Below are positions 35,024 to 47,415 of a DNA stretch of 64,000 bases, one piece after another. Position 1 is the stretch's first letter. Every line of letters starts with the position of its first letter. The stretch spans positions 248,001-312,000 of the forward strand of contig JAPXFQ010000074.1 of NCBI GenBank assembly GCA_028564705.1, written 5' to 3'. Source of the DNA: Apricaphanius iberus (lineage: Eukaryota > Chordata > Actinopteri > Cyprinodontiformes > Aphaniidae). Position numbers and translations under genes: made by a program. The notes below the pieces were generated by a model that worked only from the letters and a program-made list of their open reading frames with translations, had not been told where the DNA came from and ran no database searches.

Positions 35024-35890
35024 TTATTGAAATGCTAGGCGGAACAGGTGGGTTTTGAGTCTAGTTTTAAAGAGAGGCAGGGAGTTAATGTTACGGATAT
35101 CAGGGGGGAGTGAGTTCCAAAGCTGGGGAGCAGAGCGGCTAAAGGCCCTGCTCCCCATGGTGACCAAACGGACAGGTGGGACAGTGAGGTGGATGGAGGA
35201 GGAGGACCTGAGGGAACGGGTGGAGGTGGAGAGGTGAAGGACGTCTGATAGATACGGGGGGGTTAGGTTATGGATGGCTTTCAATGTAAAGAGAAGAATT
35301 TTGAATTGGATTCTGGAAGTAACCGGAAGCCAGTGGAGTTGCTGAAGGACAGGGGTGATGTGATGGAAGGAGGGAGTTCTGGTAATGCGGGCGGCCGAGT
35401 TCTGAAGAAGCTGGAGTTTATGGAGGGGATTTCTGGGGAAGACCAAAGAGAAGGGAGTTACAGTAGTCAAGACGGGAAGTGATGGGGTATGGATAAGGAT
35501 GGCAGTAGAGTGAGTGGTGAGGGAGGGGCGGAGGCGGTTAATGTTACGTAGATGGAAATATGCAGACCAGGTAATATTGTTTATGTGGAAGGATAGTGAA
35601 GAATCGAGGATGACACCCAGACTCTTGACCAGAGGGGAGGGGGAGACTAAGGAGTTGTCGACAGGGAGATTAAAGCTATTAATTTTGGATAACAAGGATT
35701 TAGTGCAGACAAAAAACATTACTGTTTTATCACTGTTAAGTTTGAGAAAGTTTGAAGTAAACCAGTCTTTAATTTCAGATAAACAGTTGGTGAGGGAGGA
35801 GTGAAGATGAGGGTTTGGAGGAGACGTAGAGCTTGGTGTAATCCGTGTAACAATGAAAATGGATGTTAAATTTACAGAAGATATTTCCAA
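35024..35890 (-). pseudogene. LINE reverse transcriptase C-terminal part
   Basis: The frame runs from just beyond the catalytic motif through [66 protein letters not shown] and SAPQLWNSLPPDIRN, the typical thumb and C-terminus of fish L2-like elements. The catalytic motif itself lies at 35838-35849 in another frame and reads YTDY. Confidence 0.88.
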
Positions 35891-37008
35891 GGGGAAGAAG
35901 GTAAGTGATGAAAAGAAGCGGGCCGAGGACAGAACCTAGGGGGACGCCGGTAGTGACAGGGGAGGGACGGGAAGTGAAGGATTTGAGTTGAATGAACTGA
36001 GTACGGCCAGAGAGATACGAACGGAACCAATCAAGCGGGGTATGAGAAATGCTAAGGGAAGACAGTCTATTGAGGAGAATGGTGTGAGAGATGGTATCGA
36101 AGGCCGAACTCAGGTCAAGGAGGATGAGGATGGAAAGCAGTCCGGAGCCAGCAGCAGTGAGGAGGTCATTTGTGATTTTTATAAGGGCAGTTTCTGTACT
36201 GTGGCCAGGGCAAAAATCAGACTGGAAGGGTTCGTACAGGCTATTGAGGGTGAAATGAGCATGAAGTTGAACAGAGACGATTTTCTTCTAGCATTTTTGA
36301 GATGAAGGGAAGATTTGATATGTGATGAAGATTATTGAAGTTATTGGGATCAGCTTCGGCTTTTTTCAGTATTGGGGTAATTGATGCAGTTTTGAAAAGT
36401 GACGGAACAATACCGGTAGAGAGGGAGGAGTGGATTATGGCGGTTATGAGAGGGAGGAGGGAGGTGGGACACGTTTTAACCAGAGCTGTAGGGAGGGGGT
36501 CGAGAGAGCAGGTGGATGGTTTTGATTTACTGATGAGATCAGATATTTCAAATGGGGTGGGAAGAAGAAAAGAACAAAATGACTGGCAGAGGGGAAAGAT
36601 CTCAGGGGGAGGGGGATGCTTGAAATAAGTTGGTGGTGTATGGAAACAATTTTCTGAAAAAAGAAGGTTATTAAGGAGTTACATGAGTCAGCTGAATACA
36701 GGTGAGGGGGTAGAGAGTCGGGGGGATGGAGAATATTGCGCGTTATTGACAACAGAGTCTTGGAGTTTCCTTCATTCGAAGAGATCAAGCCAGAGTAGAA
36801 AGCAGATTTTGTACGTGTAATAGAGTCCAAGTATTGAAGCAGATGAGTTTTGTTCATTTCTTTGTGTATTGCAAGACCAGTTCTTTTATGGAGGCGTTCG
36901 AGTTGACGTCCTATAGCTTTCATCTTACGAAGTTCAGGGGTAAACCAGGGGGCAGAGTGAGAGAAGGATACTGACCGAGTTTTGACAGGAGCAAGAGAAT
37001 CCAGGATA

Positions 37009-37776
37009 TTATTGACTGGAATTATAATGGGAAACAAGATGGTCAGGAGAGGCAGAATCAGGGATGGATATATTTTGAATAATGGAGGACAGAGTGTCAG
37101 GGTTGATGTTTTTGATATTGCGGAATGAGATTTGACGGATAGGCTTAGTTATGGTAGAACAGAGGGGGATGTTGACTGACAGAAAAAAGTGATCATATAT
37201 ACAGACATCATTGGCAGAAGAGTTAGAAGGGGTTAAACCAGAGCAGGAGATTAAATCAAGAGAGTGACCTTTAACGTGTGTGGGAAAATTAGAATATATT
37301 TGAAAATCAAAGCTGTTGAAGCAGGAGGAGAAGCATTTAGCGAGGCGGTGGTTCAGGTTGTCCATATGAATATTTATATCACCAAGCAGAATGATATTGG
37401 GGGAGAGAGTAGTGAGCTGAGTGAGTAATGAGAAGAAGTTATTTAAAAAGTCACTATTGGACTTGGGTGGGCGATAGATCAAGGCAATAACTGTAGGAGT
37501 GGGACCAGGTATTTGAAAAACTGAAAATTCCATGGAACTGAACAGGGGAGACAAGCAGCACCTTCCACTTCTCGCGATAGAGTAGCGCGAGACCGCCTCC
37601 CCCCCGACCGTAGCTACGTGGTTGAGAGCTGTAAACAAAGCTGGGGGGAGTGGCAGCGTTAAATTGGGAAAAGTCCTTGAGTTGCTGCCAGGTCTCCTTG
37701 AGCCCGAAGAAGTCCAGTTTATGGTCAGTAATGAGGTCCTGAATGAGCTGACCCTTGTTAGTGAGAGAGCGGACAT
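37009..37776 (-). pseudogene. LINE APE-type endonuclease
   Basis: A 255-codon frame with FQIPGPTPTVIALIYRPPKS, IILLGDINIHMDN, GHSLDLISCSG and DVCIYDHFFLSV. These are the YRPP, GDxN, LDL and SDH-type motifs of apurinic-like LINE endonucleases that nick target DNA. The residue before DH is Tyr where Ser is usual. The N-terminal part (the catalytic Glu region) is out of frame. The start codon is not the original one. Confidence 0.85.
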
Positions 37777-38440
37777 TCAGGAGGCCGAAGTTGACGGTGT
37801 TGTTGTGGTTGGAGCTAGCTGCCTTAAACAGGCTGGCTAGCAGGCGAAGATCCGCAGCCAGGGTTGCTGCGAGGACGGCGAGTTGTGGACCAGTATGAAG
37901 TTATTGAGTGGGAGTTATCCAGTTGGAAGTTATGGCAAGACGCTCGGTGGATGTATCTCCGGCGGGGAGGAAGGTTGATCTCCTGGTGGAGCTGCAGTGC
38001 TACCGTTGGAGGCACAGAGAGATGCCGGGAAAAGAGCTGCCCCAGGTTGGAAGAGAAGGGACAGGGCAGTCCAGAGGAGGGTCGACTAGGTGAAAAGCTT
38101 GCAGGCCCACATGATGAACAGCAGTGGGGCGCTAGCCGATAGCAGCGAGTCAACAGCCGGAAGGAGTGAGAGGTAGGTTTAGCCCACTCGTACACCCAAA
38201 CATCGAGTTGACAGCCAAGCAGGATCCAAGAGAGGCAAAAAATATAACATCTACTTTAAGAAAAAATACAGTCCAGTGCTCCATAAAAGTGTCAAACAAG
38301 TTAAAATCACCGGTGAGCAGCGGCTGCAAAAACGCGCCAGTGTCTACTCCACCAGAAGCCCGGAGACACACTGGGTGATGCTTCACAACATTTTTATTCT
38401 TCTTAAAGGTGGACAGGCTGTCCAGCGGCATACAACTGTA

Positions 38441-39383
38441 TACTAGTTTCAGTTTCAGTAGAACACATGAAATTTTTCTGTAGGACCAAACTAGAAATGA
38501 TAATCTTTGTTAGATTTGAACCACAGCTGTTTCACCAAGGACTTTACTTTTTATTTCATGGATCTGTGATATTAACTTTAATAAGTTGATATTTGGTCAA
38601 AGGAAATTAAACAGTCCCTCTTTTATTGTGCAGTGGGATATTAATGGCTGCAGGATTTGTATACAAGTATAAAAAGATATGGAAACTATTTCCAAATGAG
38701 CTCAGTTAAACCTGCAGTCTGAAAAAGTGGAGCGAGACAGATTTCTTTGAATCCAACATACCAAAGTCCCTCCCAAAACATTCCTACCAGGAGCTTAGCG
38801 TTCCTTCTAGCCTCACCTCTATATTTGGGCACATGCATCACCTGTGATTTGACTGCATGCCATTGCTTACTTTATAAATAAAACATCAATTTACTTTACC
38901 GTTTTACCTGTTCAACAGAAATTTCGCCAAAGCTAAATCAGTTCTGAAGCCTTTTAAGATTCAAAGCTATCTCCATTATTGAAAAGTATCTCTGATGTAA
39001 ATCCTGTTGTTTTTCAGCGAGCTTAGTTGTCAGACTTTCCTATGTTTTTCATTCTAAAGTTGATGTAGCCCTCGGTAGCCAGGGAATGACTAACTTTTTA
39101 TCAGAAGTTTGCTCCGACTTCTCCATGACCACTCCCTGCCGTCATGGCTACTGTAAACAGAATGACACAGAGCAGCCTGTGTACGTGGCCCCATCTTCAC
39201 AGCTTTGCACAAAGCCCATTCACGTTGACAATGTGAAAACTTGAATTAGGTGTGAATGTAGGGGTCTATGGGGGAAGAAGGGTTTTAATACATCCACGAG
39301 GACCTGCACGTACCAGTCTCTATGTGAACTGATCTAAACCTTTGGGTGATGGGAAGAAACTCAGAAGAATCAAATTACTGGTG
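38441..39383. other. Unassigned DNA
   Basis: No gene or repeat was recognised. Confidence 0.4.
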
Positions 39384-39552
39384 GCATACTTGCCTTGCAA
39401 CAAGAAGTCACTCTGTATGGGTCCTTACCCAGGCTCTTTCTGCATGGAATACTCGGGTGTTACTCTGCCATAAACACAGATATGGTGAACTAGAAACCTG
39501 TCTAAGGTGTACCCTACCTCTCACCCGATCATTGCTGGAGATAGGCACCAGA
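39384..39552 (+). mobile_element. Decayed SINE (family B)
   Basis: Contains TTGCCTTGCAACAAGAAG, CTTTCTGCATGGAATACTCG, GTGTACCCTACCTCTCACCC and TGGAGATAGGCACCAG, the ordered landmarks of the SINE also found at 60816. Much of the middle is missing. Confidence 0.65.
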
Positions 39553-41217
39553 GTATAGCAGAACTATAGATACTCCAAGATATGACAACCGGCCTTTTCT
39601 GACATTCTGGACAAGAAGACCTCTAAAGCAGCTAAAAGATCATGGTGACTCAGGAGGAGCTGCGTCCAATGCATGGGAGAACCTGTTAACAGGACAAGCA
39701 TAAGTTTTACAAGTAAGGAAGATGAGAAGAGCAGAAATAAAAAGCCAGAATTGAAAGAAATTAATTTGAAGTCCTGTGTCCGGTTTTTTACAAGCCATAT
39801 AGGGGACACTGCAAAAATATGGAAGAAGGTGCCCTGGTTGGTTTAGACCACAACCAAACCTTTTGGCCTTTTTGCAAAATGCTGTATGATGGAAAAATAG
39901 TAGTACACACAACGTCTCTAATGTGAAATATGATGGCGGTGAACTTATGCTGTGACAATTATTTTCTTCAGCAGAGATAGGGAAACGGGTCTGAGTCAAT
40001 GAGAAGATAGATGAAGCTAAAGAAAGGACGATCCTGGGAGGAAACTTCTTAGAGACTTGCAGCTGTAATTGTAGCAAAAGGCTTTAACTGAATATTAACT
40101 GAATGCAAATGATCAAAACATTTACACTGAAATAAAAAATGTTTCCACTTCCCAGCTTTGCACTACTTAGGGTTGATCCATTACCTATAAGGCTAATAAA
40201 GTAGTCTGTGGCTGTTAAGTGACAAAATGCTCGGGAATTACTAGAGTGAGTTATTTTACACAGTCAGAAGATGGCTGCTGGCAAAATTTGAAGTCCAGTC
40301 CAGGATTCTGATCAGAGGGTCTGGGATCAATGAGCTGGCTCACCATAGCAGTCCCACCACAATGCCTGCCCCCTCCACTGAAAGCGGGGGAGCTTATCTA
40401 GCAGCTATCTGGTTGGCGGATGCCTCTTTGAAAGCTTAACGAAATGAGAAATGCCTTGACCCACCCCCTCCCCACTAGCTCCCAATAACCCCAAACCCTC
40501 CGCGTCGGGCTTATCTCCAACCTGCTGTCTTTACAAGTACTCCAAAAGTTTTAATTAAACACTTGGCAAAGTCTGAGAGGGAGGCCTTGAGGAGGAAAAC
40601 ATCACTCTAGTTCTTTAACAATCAGTATGGAAATGCATGTAGCAGAGGTTTGTAGCAGAGCCACAGGTTTACTTTGCTTATAGAGAGACTGCTGCTGCAT
40701 TCTGCTAGACTGAACTGTTTATAAAGAGCCAGACATGTTGGACACACAGCATGCATCATCACCAACCCCCCCTGCCAGTATCATGAATCATGGCACTTTA
40801 GGTTGCTTTATTTATTTCTTTATCTAATTTTGTATTAGCAAATTCATGAAAATATGGGTAAGATCGCTGTTACAAAACTAAATAACCTGCATTACTGACC
40901 AAAAAAAGGTGTAATGCCTGTAAGCAAGTTTCTCTTTGTAACATTATGGAATTTTTAATTACATCACCAGTTTATGTGCCACATCTAAAGGCGAGAACCT
41001 AAATATTAATTATTTTAGATTTCGTACAAATTTGCAGACAGGACTCGTTGCATATTAAACTCCAGTTTTGAACGTGTGGGATTGTATTTTCTCTATTGAA
41101 TAATTTTTAATTGTTTTATTTTAACTTGATGGCATGTTCTCTATTCTTTGGAATGCGACTGCAAATGGAAACAAAGACAAGCATTGGTGATCGGTTAATA
41201 GCAGGGAAAAAGCCTTA
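39553..41217. other. Unassigned DNA
   Basis: No gene was recognised; the frames of 80-145 codons on the minus strand (39564-40077) have no family resemblance. Confidence 0.4.
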
Positions 41218-41823
41218 GGGCGCTTTCACATGGTACGGGAGTCCGTACTCGGGTACGGTATTTGGTCAAAATCCACTTATTTCGTACCATGTGAACACAG
41301 ACTGTACCGTGCCAGGATACGGCCAGAGAGACCTGCCTTGGAGGTAGTATCCGAGTCCAGGTACGAGCGGCCACGTACCATGTGAACACAACCCGTACTC
41401 TGGCCGTACTCAAGACAATAGACGCGCTCCACGCGGAAATGACGACACCGCCGGCCGAAATTACAGAATCACCTCGCGACCATAAAAATACCAAAACAAC
41501 GCGATTCAAGCATCCCACAGCAACACAGCAGGTTACAAAACGGCGGGTTTACTACAACACTCACCCTGTAGATGGCTTCAGGTAGCAGCTGACCAGTAGA
41601 CCAGTTTGTTTACATTCTAGGCTGTCGCTCGTTTTATGACGTCGGTACTTCTCACTCCCTTGTTTGTTGGAGAACTACAGACTTATTTGTATACCGCCAC
41701 CTGCTGTTTATTTGTAGTAAAACACTGGATTCAAATACGGGCAGAGATCCGTGACATGTGAACAGAAAAAATTAGCATTTTCTCTGGCCGTTTTCTGGTA
41801 CGGCCACACATGTGAAAACGGCC
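41218..41823 (-). mobile_element. Harbinger-like MITE, copy 2
   Basis: A 606-bp inverted copy of the element at 18139, termini GGGCGCTTTCACATGG and CATGTGAAAACGGCC. It is flanked by TTA and TAA. It is nearly identical to copy 1, including the 67-codon frame (41382-41585, plus strand), so the two moved recently. Confidence 0.88.
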
Positions 41824-42430
41824 TAAGAATACATGTTTAGCCTCCCTATCCTTAGTTACCAGTTCTTTGTCTTATGTCTCCTCTTATGTCTTCTTTTATC
41901 ATTTTCTTTTAGTTTTTTCGTTTTAGTTCTTTTAGTTTGTTTTGTGACTGAATTACCGACAAATGTAACAAAGAGTTTAGATTAGCCTTGACTTCCCTGA
42001 TCATAATAGAGGGCCAACTTTAATGCAAATGCTTTTTGGAACAGGTTGTGATAGGGAAGTCACAGTGTGAATGATACTGGAATTTATCCGGCTGGTCGGC
42101 TGAACTTTACACTACTTTAACACTTGTTTCTCCTCCAATCATAATAAGGTTTTACAGCCAAAGATGATTCTGTAATCTGCACTGAGGAAAAACCAAACAT
42201 CACGGAAAAAAACAAAACAATTAAAATTAACAAATATTTTTGCAGACTCAGAACGGTAAGTAAAGTGAGGAAAAAAATCATTTAAAGACATTCAACTGGA
42301 TTAATTTTAGTGTTATCCTAATTCAGAAGCTATTCATGTGTCATTATGAGAAGTCCTGATTCTGTTATTAGACAGACCTTAATCACTGTGACACAACAAG
42401 TTGGATATGGACACAACTGCCAGTCAATGA
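41824..42430. other. Unassigned DNA
   Basis: Nothing recognised. Confidence 0.4.
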
Positions 42431-42593
42431 CTCAATGCAATCTGCTGTGATTTTTCATATAGAAAATGTATAGATGATTGCAATGGTTGTATAATTGTAT
42501 TGAAATGAACTTTCTTATAAAGTGCCTTGAGATTACATCTGTTGTGAATCAGCACTATATAAATAAATTTAAATGACATTTAATTTAATTCTG
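42431..42593 (+). repeat. Interspersed repeat tail, copy 2
   Basis: Homologous to 21074-21236: CAATCTGCTGTGATTTTT, GTATAATTGTATTGAAATGA, CTTATAAAGTGCCTTGAGAT, ending AAATAAATTTAAATG. Confidence 0.6.
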
Positions 42594-45109
42594 CAATTTT
42601 ATTCAATGTATGCAATAATCATTCATCACATAGAAAAAAGTTGATTGTCGTGAGATATGAGTAAACAGCATTTGCTTGCAAATAAGGAACACAGCAAATC
42701 AGTCACATATTAAAAAGTTCTAAACTAGATGTCTTAATACTTATTTTAAAAAGAATGACTGATTTGAGTTTGTATTAAAAATGGAAGATATTGAATATGC
42801 ATGTGGTCACAAGCAGCAGCAGGGCTATCTATCCCTGATGGAGAGAGGTAAGACAAATAAATCCTGGCCAGAGAGCAGCGCAATCTTTTCCCATGCTGTT
42901 ATCAGCTTACTGCTCATGCCATACGGAGCAGCAGACTGAAGGATCTGCAGGAAGAACATTCAGTAAGTTCTCTGTGAGTAAACAAGCAAGCTCACAGAAC
43001 ACCATAAAGCTCAATAGGATGCTAACAGTCCCTCCTCCTTTTACACCTGCCCTGTAGGATAACACAAAGGAACATACAGCTAGTTTAAGTGCAGATTTGC
43101 TTCACACATCCATAACATCACAGTGGAAGATCATGACATAGATACACTGTTGCTTCCTCACAAAGAAGGACAAACTAATCCGGCTTGTTGTATTTTAGGT
43201 TTAGTTGGCAGCTAAGGTGCATTATTACATGTAGAGTGCTACACATCTCAGCGCTGAATTTAAACCTAAATCCTGTCATTGCAGAAAAGCTCAAACTTTT
43301 GTTCTGATTCATAATTTTGTGTGAAAAGCTCATAGAAAAACATCTGGTTCATGCTATCAGGACTTTGTCTCTTGTAGGTCCTCTACTTTTATACCTCTGC
43401 TTGCTTCCATTTGAAGAAAACGGCAAAAGGAAACACCGTTGGTGGGATTTTACTGGCAGTTAGAAAACAGCAGCTGTTCCCTAATGAGCAGCTAATGCTA
43501 ATTTGGCTATTCAACAGTCATAGAGGTTTGTAACAACCCATTATTGCCAGCTAAGGAGTTACAAGTTTTTAGTGAAGTTAGGACCAAAATGGCCCCTAAA
43601 TATATATTTGTGATTGCTTTTTTGTGCATCAAGGCAGAGGTTTGAACATTTAGCTAGTTTAAGAGCTAGCTTTATTCTGTTCAGAGTAGTGGTTCATCTC
43701 AGTGCCAAAGCAGAGACAAATAAAATACAGAGAGCTCCACACATGGGATAGAACTGGAGTACAAGGAGAAAAAACATACTTATGGATCGGAAACACTCGC
43801 AGCACCCAGAAACACTCCAGCTGTTATCTGAACTGAGGTCATGTTGCTGTAAGGTGGCAGCTGTAAGCACTACACCTGCTGCCTGAAGCTGCTCAGCTAA
43901 CTGTGCTTTTCTGAGTGTGTAATAGCATTTTCTCCCTGTTTCGTGCTTTTCTCAAAAGGCACCCAGCTAGGTTTTATTTTTATTTTTTTGTTTTTCACTA
44001 AGAAAGAAGGACCAGTGCACTTCATAATTTATGAGTCAATATAAAGTTCCAGACAGGAGATTTGCAGTCAGTGCTCCCTGCCATTCTCACTCCCCTTTTC
44101 TGTGTGTGTACCCTCACATTCCCCTCCCCTGCACATTTTATCCTCCATTCCAGTCTGACCCTTCACAACAATGGGATTTCAAAGGACCTCCAATTGCCTT
44201 GTGACCCTTAACTTCACTCCTCTACTCCTTTTTTTCTGAACTGTGCCAACAAAGAATGTAGTTCACGCTAAAGGAAGGCATTCAATCTTAGATTAACAAC
44301 CAATCCAGCCCTCCTGACATTGTGTTAAAGAGAATGTTTGAATAATGATTATAATATTACTACATAAACCTTCAAACTGTAAAAAACTGATGTCAGTTTG
44401 TTGATTTTATATCTCATCATATTGTTGTTTTATATGTAAAATTGATGTTTGGTATGTGTGAAGGGATGTACACTGCAAAAATCACTACCCACAATTAGTT
44501 ATAACTTGTTTCTATCATTTATTACGACATAACAAGTTACACAATCTAAGCTAAATTTCATGAGTTCGGAGGTTTGCAACACATGGATTTAAGCCAGTAC
44601 AGTAAAACACATTTTCAGGTGTCAACATACAAATTGGCTTTTAAAATTATAACTGGATCATTTAAAACTGACCAGTAGTATGGAGACAATTTTATGGTAG
44701 GTTAAAAAAAAGTAGTTCAGGAAATTTGGTCTTTATCTGATACAGAATTAATTGTGATATAACATTTTTGTCTCACCAGAGCAGATGTTCAACCTTGTTT
44801 CAGTTCCCTATGAACAGATAAAAAAGAACAATGAAAATGTGTAAAGCGAAGTTGCCAATGAGTACTTTTTGATGGTGAGATCTGGATGAGACCTGCAAGT
44901 CTGCAACATATGAAATGAGGTGAGTTGGATTTTAAAATGTTTTTATTGCAACCCAATTTGTAAATAGGTTATGAAGAAATACATTTTTGTATCTGTAACA
45001 TGTTTAAACAGAAGACATTGTAACAACAGCATCTTAATGTCGATGATAGAGCAGGTGAACCTAACAAATCATAATGGAAAAAGATCAAATGTAGGCAGAG
45101 ACCACAACT
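42594..45109. other. Long unassigned region
   Basis: About 2.5 kb without recognised coding or repeat content, apart from CACTGCAAAAATCAC at 44472, which resembles the end of a common fish MITE without a visible partner. Confidence 0.4.
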
Positions 45110-45480
45110 TGCATAGAAGTCACTTCGTCCAAAGCACTTTGTGGCGCTTGGTTAAATTTTGGCCAATAGTGATGCTGACTTTTTTTTAAGTTTGCTGCCT
45201 CAATGTTAGTAACTAGCCGTATCCTAATGTTTGTCTTGTTTCTTGAGATAAATTCCATTTCACTGTTAAAGAGAGATGCCTCCAACAAGGGCTGAAGAAC
45301 TGTGTTCTGAGTCACTTGGCTCTGACAATAGGTTTTGGGGGTTTTTCCCCAGCGATCTTGAATCAAGTTTATAAAGGGCAGTCGTTTGGAGCCAAGCTCA
45401 ACATTAAGGCACGCCCCATGCTTCAGAGAATGGAGCAGTTCAGCGAGCTGTTGTTCAGTAAAGCAGGTGAATAGCTCAAA
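45110..45480 (-). other. Unidentified open stretch of about 125 codons
   Basis: The minus frame runs without stop through FTEQQLAELLHSLKHGACLN, LPFINLIQDRWGKTPKTY and LLEASLFNSEMEFISRNK to NFNQAPQSALDEV-type sequence. It continues artificially into the neighbouring Tc1 terminus. The composition is protein-like but I do not recognise the family. It could be an exon, a transposon relic or chance. Confidence 0.25.
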
Positions 45481-45516
45481 CTCATATAGTCTCATGAAAT
45501 AAGAGGTAAAGAAATA

Positions 45517-46366
45517 CAGTACATACCAAAACTTTGGACACACCTTCTCATTCAGTGCATTTTCTTTATTTTCATGGCTATTTACATTGTAGATTCTCAC
45601 TGAAGAAATCAAAACTATGAATGAAATTATGTAGTACTTTTACAAAAAGAGTGAAATAACCTGGCCTCCAAAGTCTCCAGACCTGAACCCAATCGAGATG
45701 ATTTGGGGTGAGCTGAACCGCGGAGTGAAGGCAAAAGGGCCAACAAGTACTAAGCATCTCTGGAAACTCCTTCAACCATTTCAGGTGACTACTTCTGGAA
45801 GCTCAAGAGAATGCAAAGCAGTAATCAGAGCAAATGGATGATACTTTGAGGAATCTAAAATATAACATGTATTCAGTTATTTCACATTTTTGTTTAAAGG
45901 AGCAGGGGGCTGGATTGAAGAAATTAAACTTGCGACTGCCGTGGCTGGTGCAGCGAGTAACTGCAGCCACCGCGGGAGCCAGCACAAAAAGTAAATAAAT
46001 CCGTGACGTAGTGTACTTTCAGGCCACCGCACATTGCGCACATCGCCAGCTGTACGACAACAAGCAACATGTCTAGCGACAATAGTGTTTAATTTACCAT
46101 ATCTGAAGCCAAGGTTATTTCTCTTCTTTCTTCCTGTTAAATCGAGAATGCTCAAGAATTGTAGAGTGACCAATAAAATTACAAAGTTGAACATGAATAT
46201 AATTTATTTTAGAAACCAGCCCCCTGCTCCTTTAAGTACATACAGTAATTCCGAACATCATGTGTTCATTCATAGTTTCGATGCCCTTAATTGAGAATCT
46301 ACAATGAAGTCATGAAAGAAAGGAAGCTCATTGAATGAGGAGTGTCCAAACTTTTGGCCTGTACTG
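45517..46366 (+). mobile_element. Internally deleted Tc1 element
   Basis: Termini CAGTACATACCAAAACTTTG and CAAACTTTTGGCCTGTACTG are inverted repeats, flanked by TA (45515-45516, 46367-46368). Only the C-terminal transposase part remains: [33 protein letters not shown], then GSSRECKAV. The element is further interrupted at 45898-46231. Confidence 0.9.
45898..46231. mobile_element. TTAA-flanked MITE nested in the Tc1 element
   Basis: A 334-bp block whose ends AGGAGCAGGGGGCTGG and CCAGCCCCCTGCTCCT are perfect 16-bp inverted repeats. Both sides carry TTAA (45894-45897, 46232-46235), the piggyBac-type target. The interior is CpG-rich, unlike its surroundings, and has no transposase. Confidence 0.85.
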
Positions 46367-46977
46367 TACATAGAAGTGTCTAGTTTAATGAGTTGCTGTA
46401 AACTTTCCTCTGACTTGATTGAGACAGGTTCACAATGCTAGTGGTATTGAGTGAATTTTGTGCCACTATTTTTAAATTCAGAATGAGTCTGTGCTTTTTT
46501 TCATCTAGATTTTTAAATTAGCTTATCATTTTAATAAAACATGGAGAAGCACAAGACAATGGTGAAAGTATTCTATTAATGTGACGCTTTGACATGGGGC
46601 AGAGGGTTATCAGTCTTTGTCAGATGACCTATCAGGTGTTGTAGGCGTGTTGCACAATGGAATAGTTGAGTGTTAACAAAAATAGAAGCATCAATCTCTT
46701 TATGTTTGGAGTTTATGAACCTGGACAAAATCCGATTCCGTAGCCATAACCCAGTTTCCTACAGTTTTGGTCTTGAGTAAAAGGGGATGGCGGTGACTAG
46801 CACCCGTCTCAGAAAGGGCAAAGTTTCAATCATTTTAATATATAGGTTTCTTTTTGAACCCAGTAATTTGATGCATATGGCTCACTCATGCCCATGGTAA
46901 AAGAAGTGAAGCAAATCCAAAAAAGAGCTAACTGTGGCCATGTCCAACTACAAAACAACAACTTGAACCAAGCTTAG
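46367..46977. other. Unassigned DNA
   Basis: Nothing recognised. Confidence 0.4.
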
Positions 46978-47415
46978 CTTACCACAGCAAAGTTGATGGT
47001 GTTGAAATGAGAGCAGATCTTCTACCCGGGCATGTGTGAAATGTCTCTATGTCTCCAGTGATTTGTAATTTTTGAGCTGTGGAAATGTATATGCAGTGAT
47101 CCCAAACACAAGATAGTTTGTTTTGTTCAATGTAATAGTTGGAGACAATAAAGAAACGTCCAAGCTCCATTCGTTTCCCTTAAGGTCTTATGGATCTACA
47201 TTTTCATTTGTAGACAATTTCTGAAAATATCTATCCCTAGCCTCTTTCACAAGTTTATCCCTGTAAGTGATTCCTTGGTTCTTCTTCATTTTATCCACGC
47301 TTGTGACTCGAGTATACTTCTTCAGTAGATTTATTGCGGCTTTCCCTAGCAACACAAGAGGCTTACACTCAAGATGGCACCAGGGGGCAGAATTCAAAGA
47401 AACCATCATTGCCAC
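46978..47415 (-). pseudogene. Relic of a fish transposon-associated hypothetical protein
   Basis: The minus strand reads KKYTRVTSVDKMKKNQGITY, then NEWSLDVSLL, NYLVFGITAYTFPQLKNYKS and RVEDLLSFQ, with in-frame stops at two places. The order EW-S-D, NYLVF--AYT, LK-YKSLE is one I associate with the N-terminal part of multi-copy fish proteins that continue with SWIM and YqaJ-type nuclease domains. Those downstream domains were not found here. Confidence 0.35.

Larger units (their letters stand above)
34861..38440 (-). mobile_element. Nearly full-length L2-like LINE
   Basis: Read on the minus strand from 38440: a 5' region with broken frames, an APE-type endonuclease (37776-37009), a linker (37037-36444), a reverse transcriptase (about 36440-35500) and its C-terminal domain to 35024. 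A short 3' UTR ends in an AAT/ATT trinucleotide tail at about 34868-34905. Reading frames shift several times, so it is not autonomous, but all parts are present in order. Confidence 0.88.

Noticed and set aside
35055..36630. Series of plus-strand frames of 60-105 codons
   Set aside because: They are antisense shadows of the LINE on the minus strand.
39110..39230. Plus-strand cysteine-rich phrase resembling an EGF module
   Set aside because: It lacks the later cysteines and glycine pattern, is on the opposite strand from crb2, and has no splice sites.
39560..39810. Minus-strand hydrophobic frame as the missing crb2 signal exon
   Set aside because: The frame has a long polar start before the hydrophobic part, a weak donor (CAG|GTTCTC) and no supporting context.
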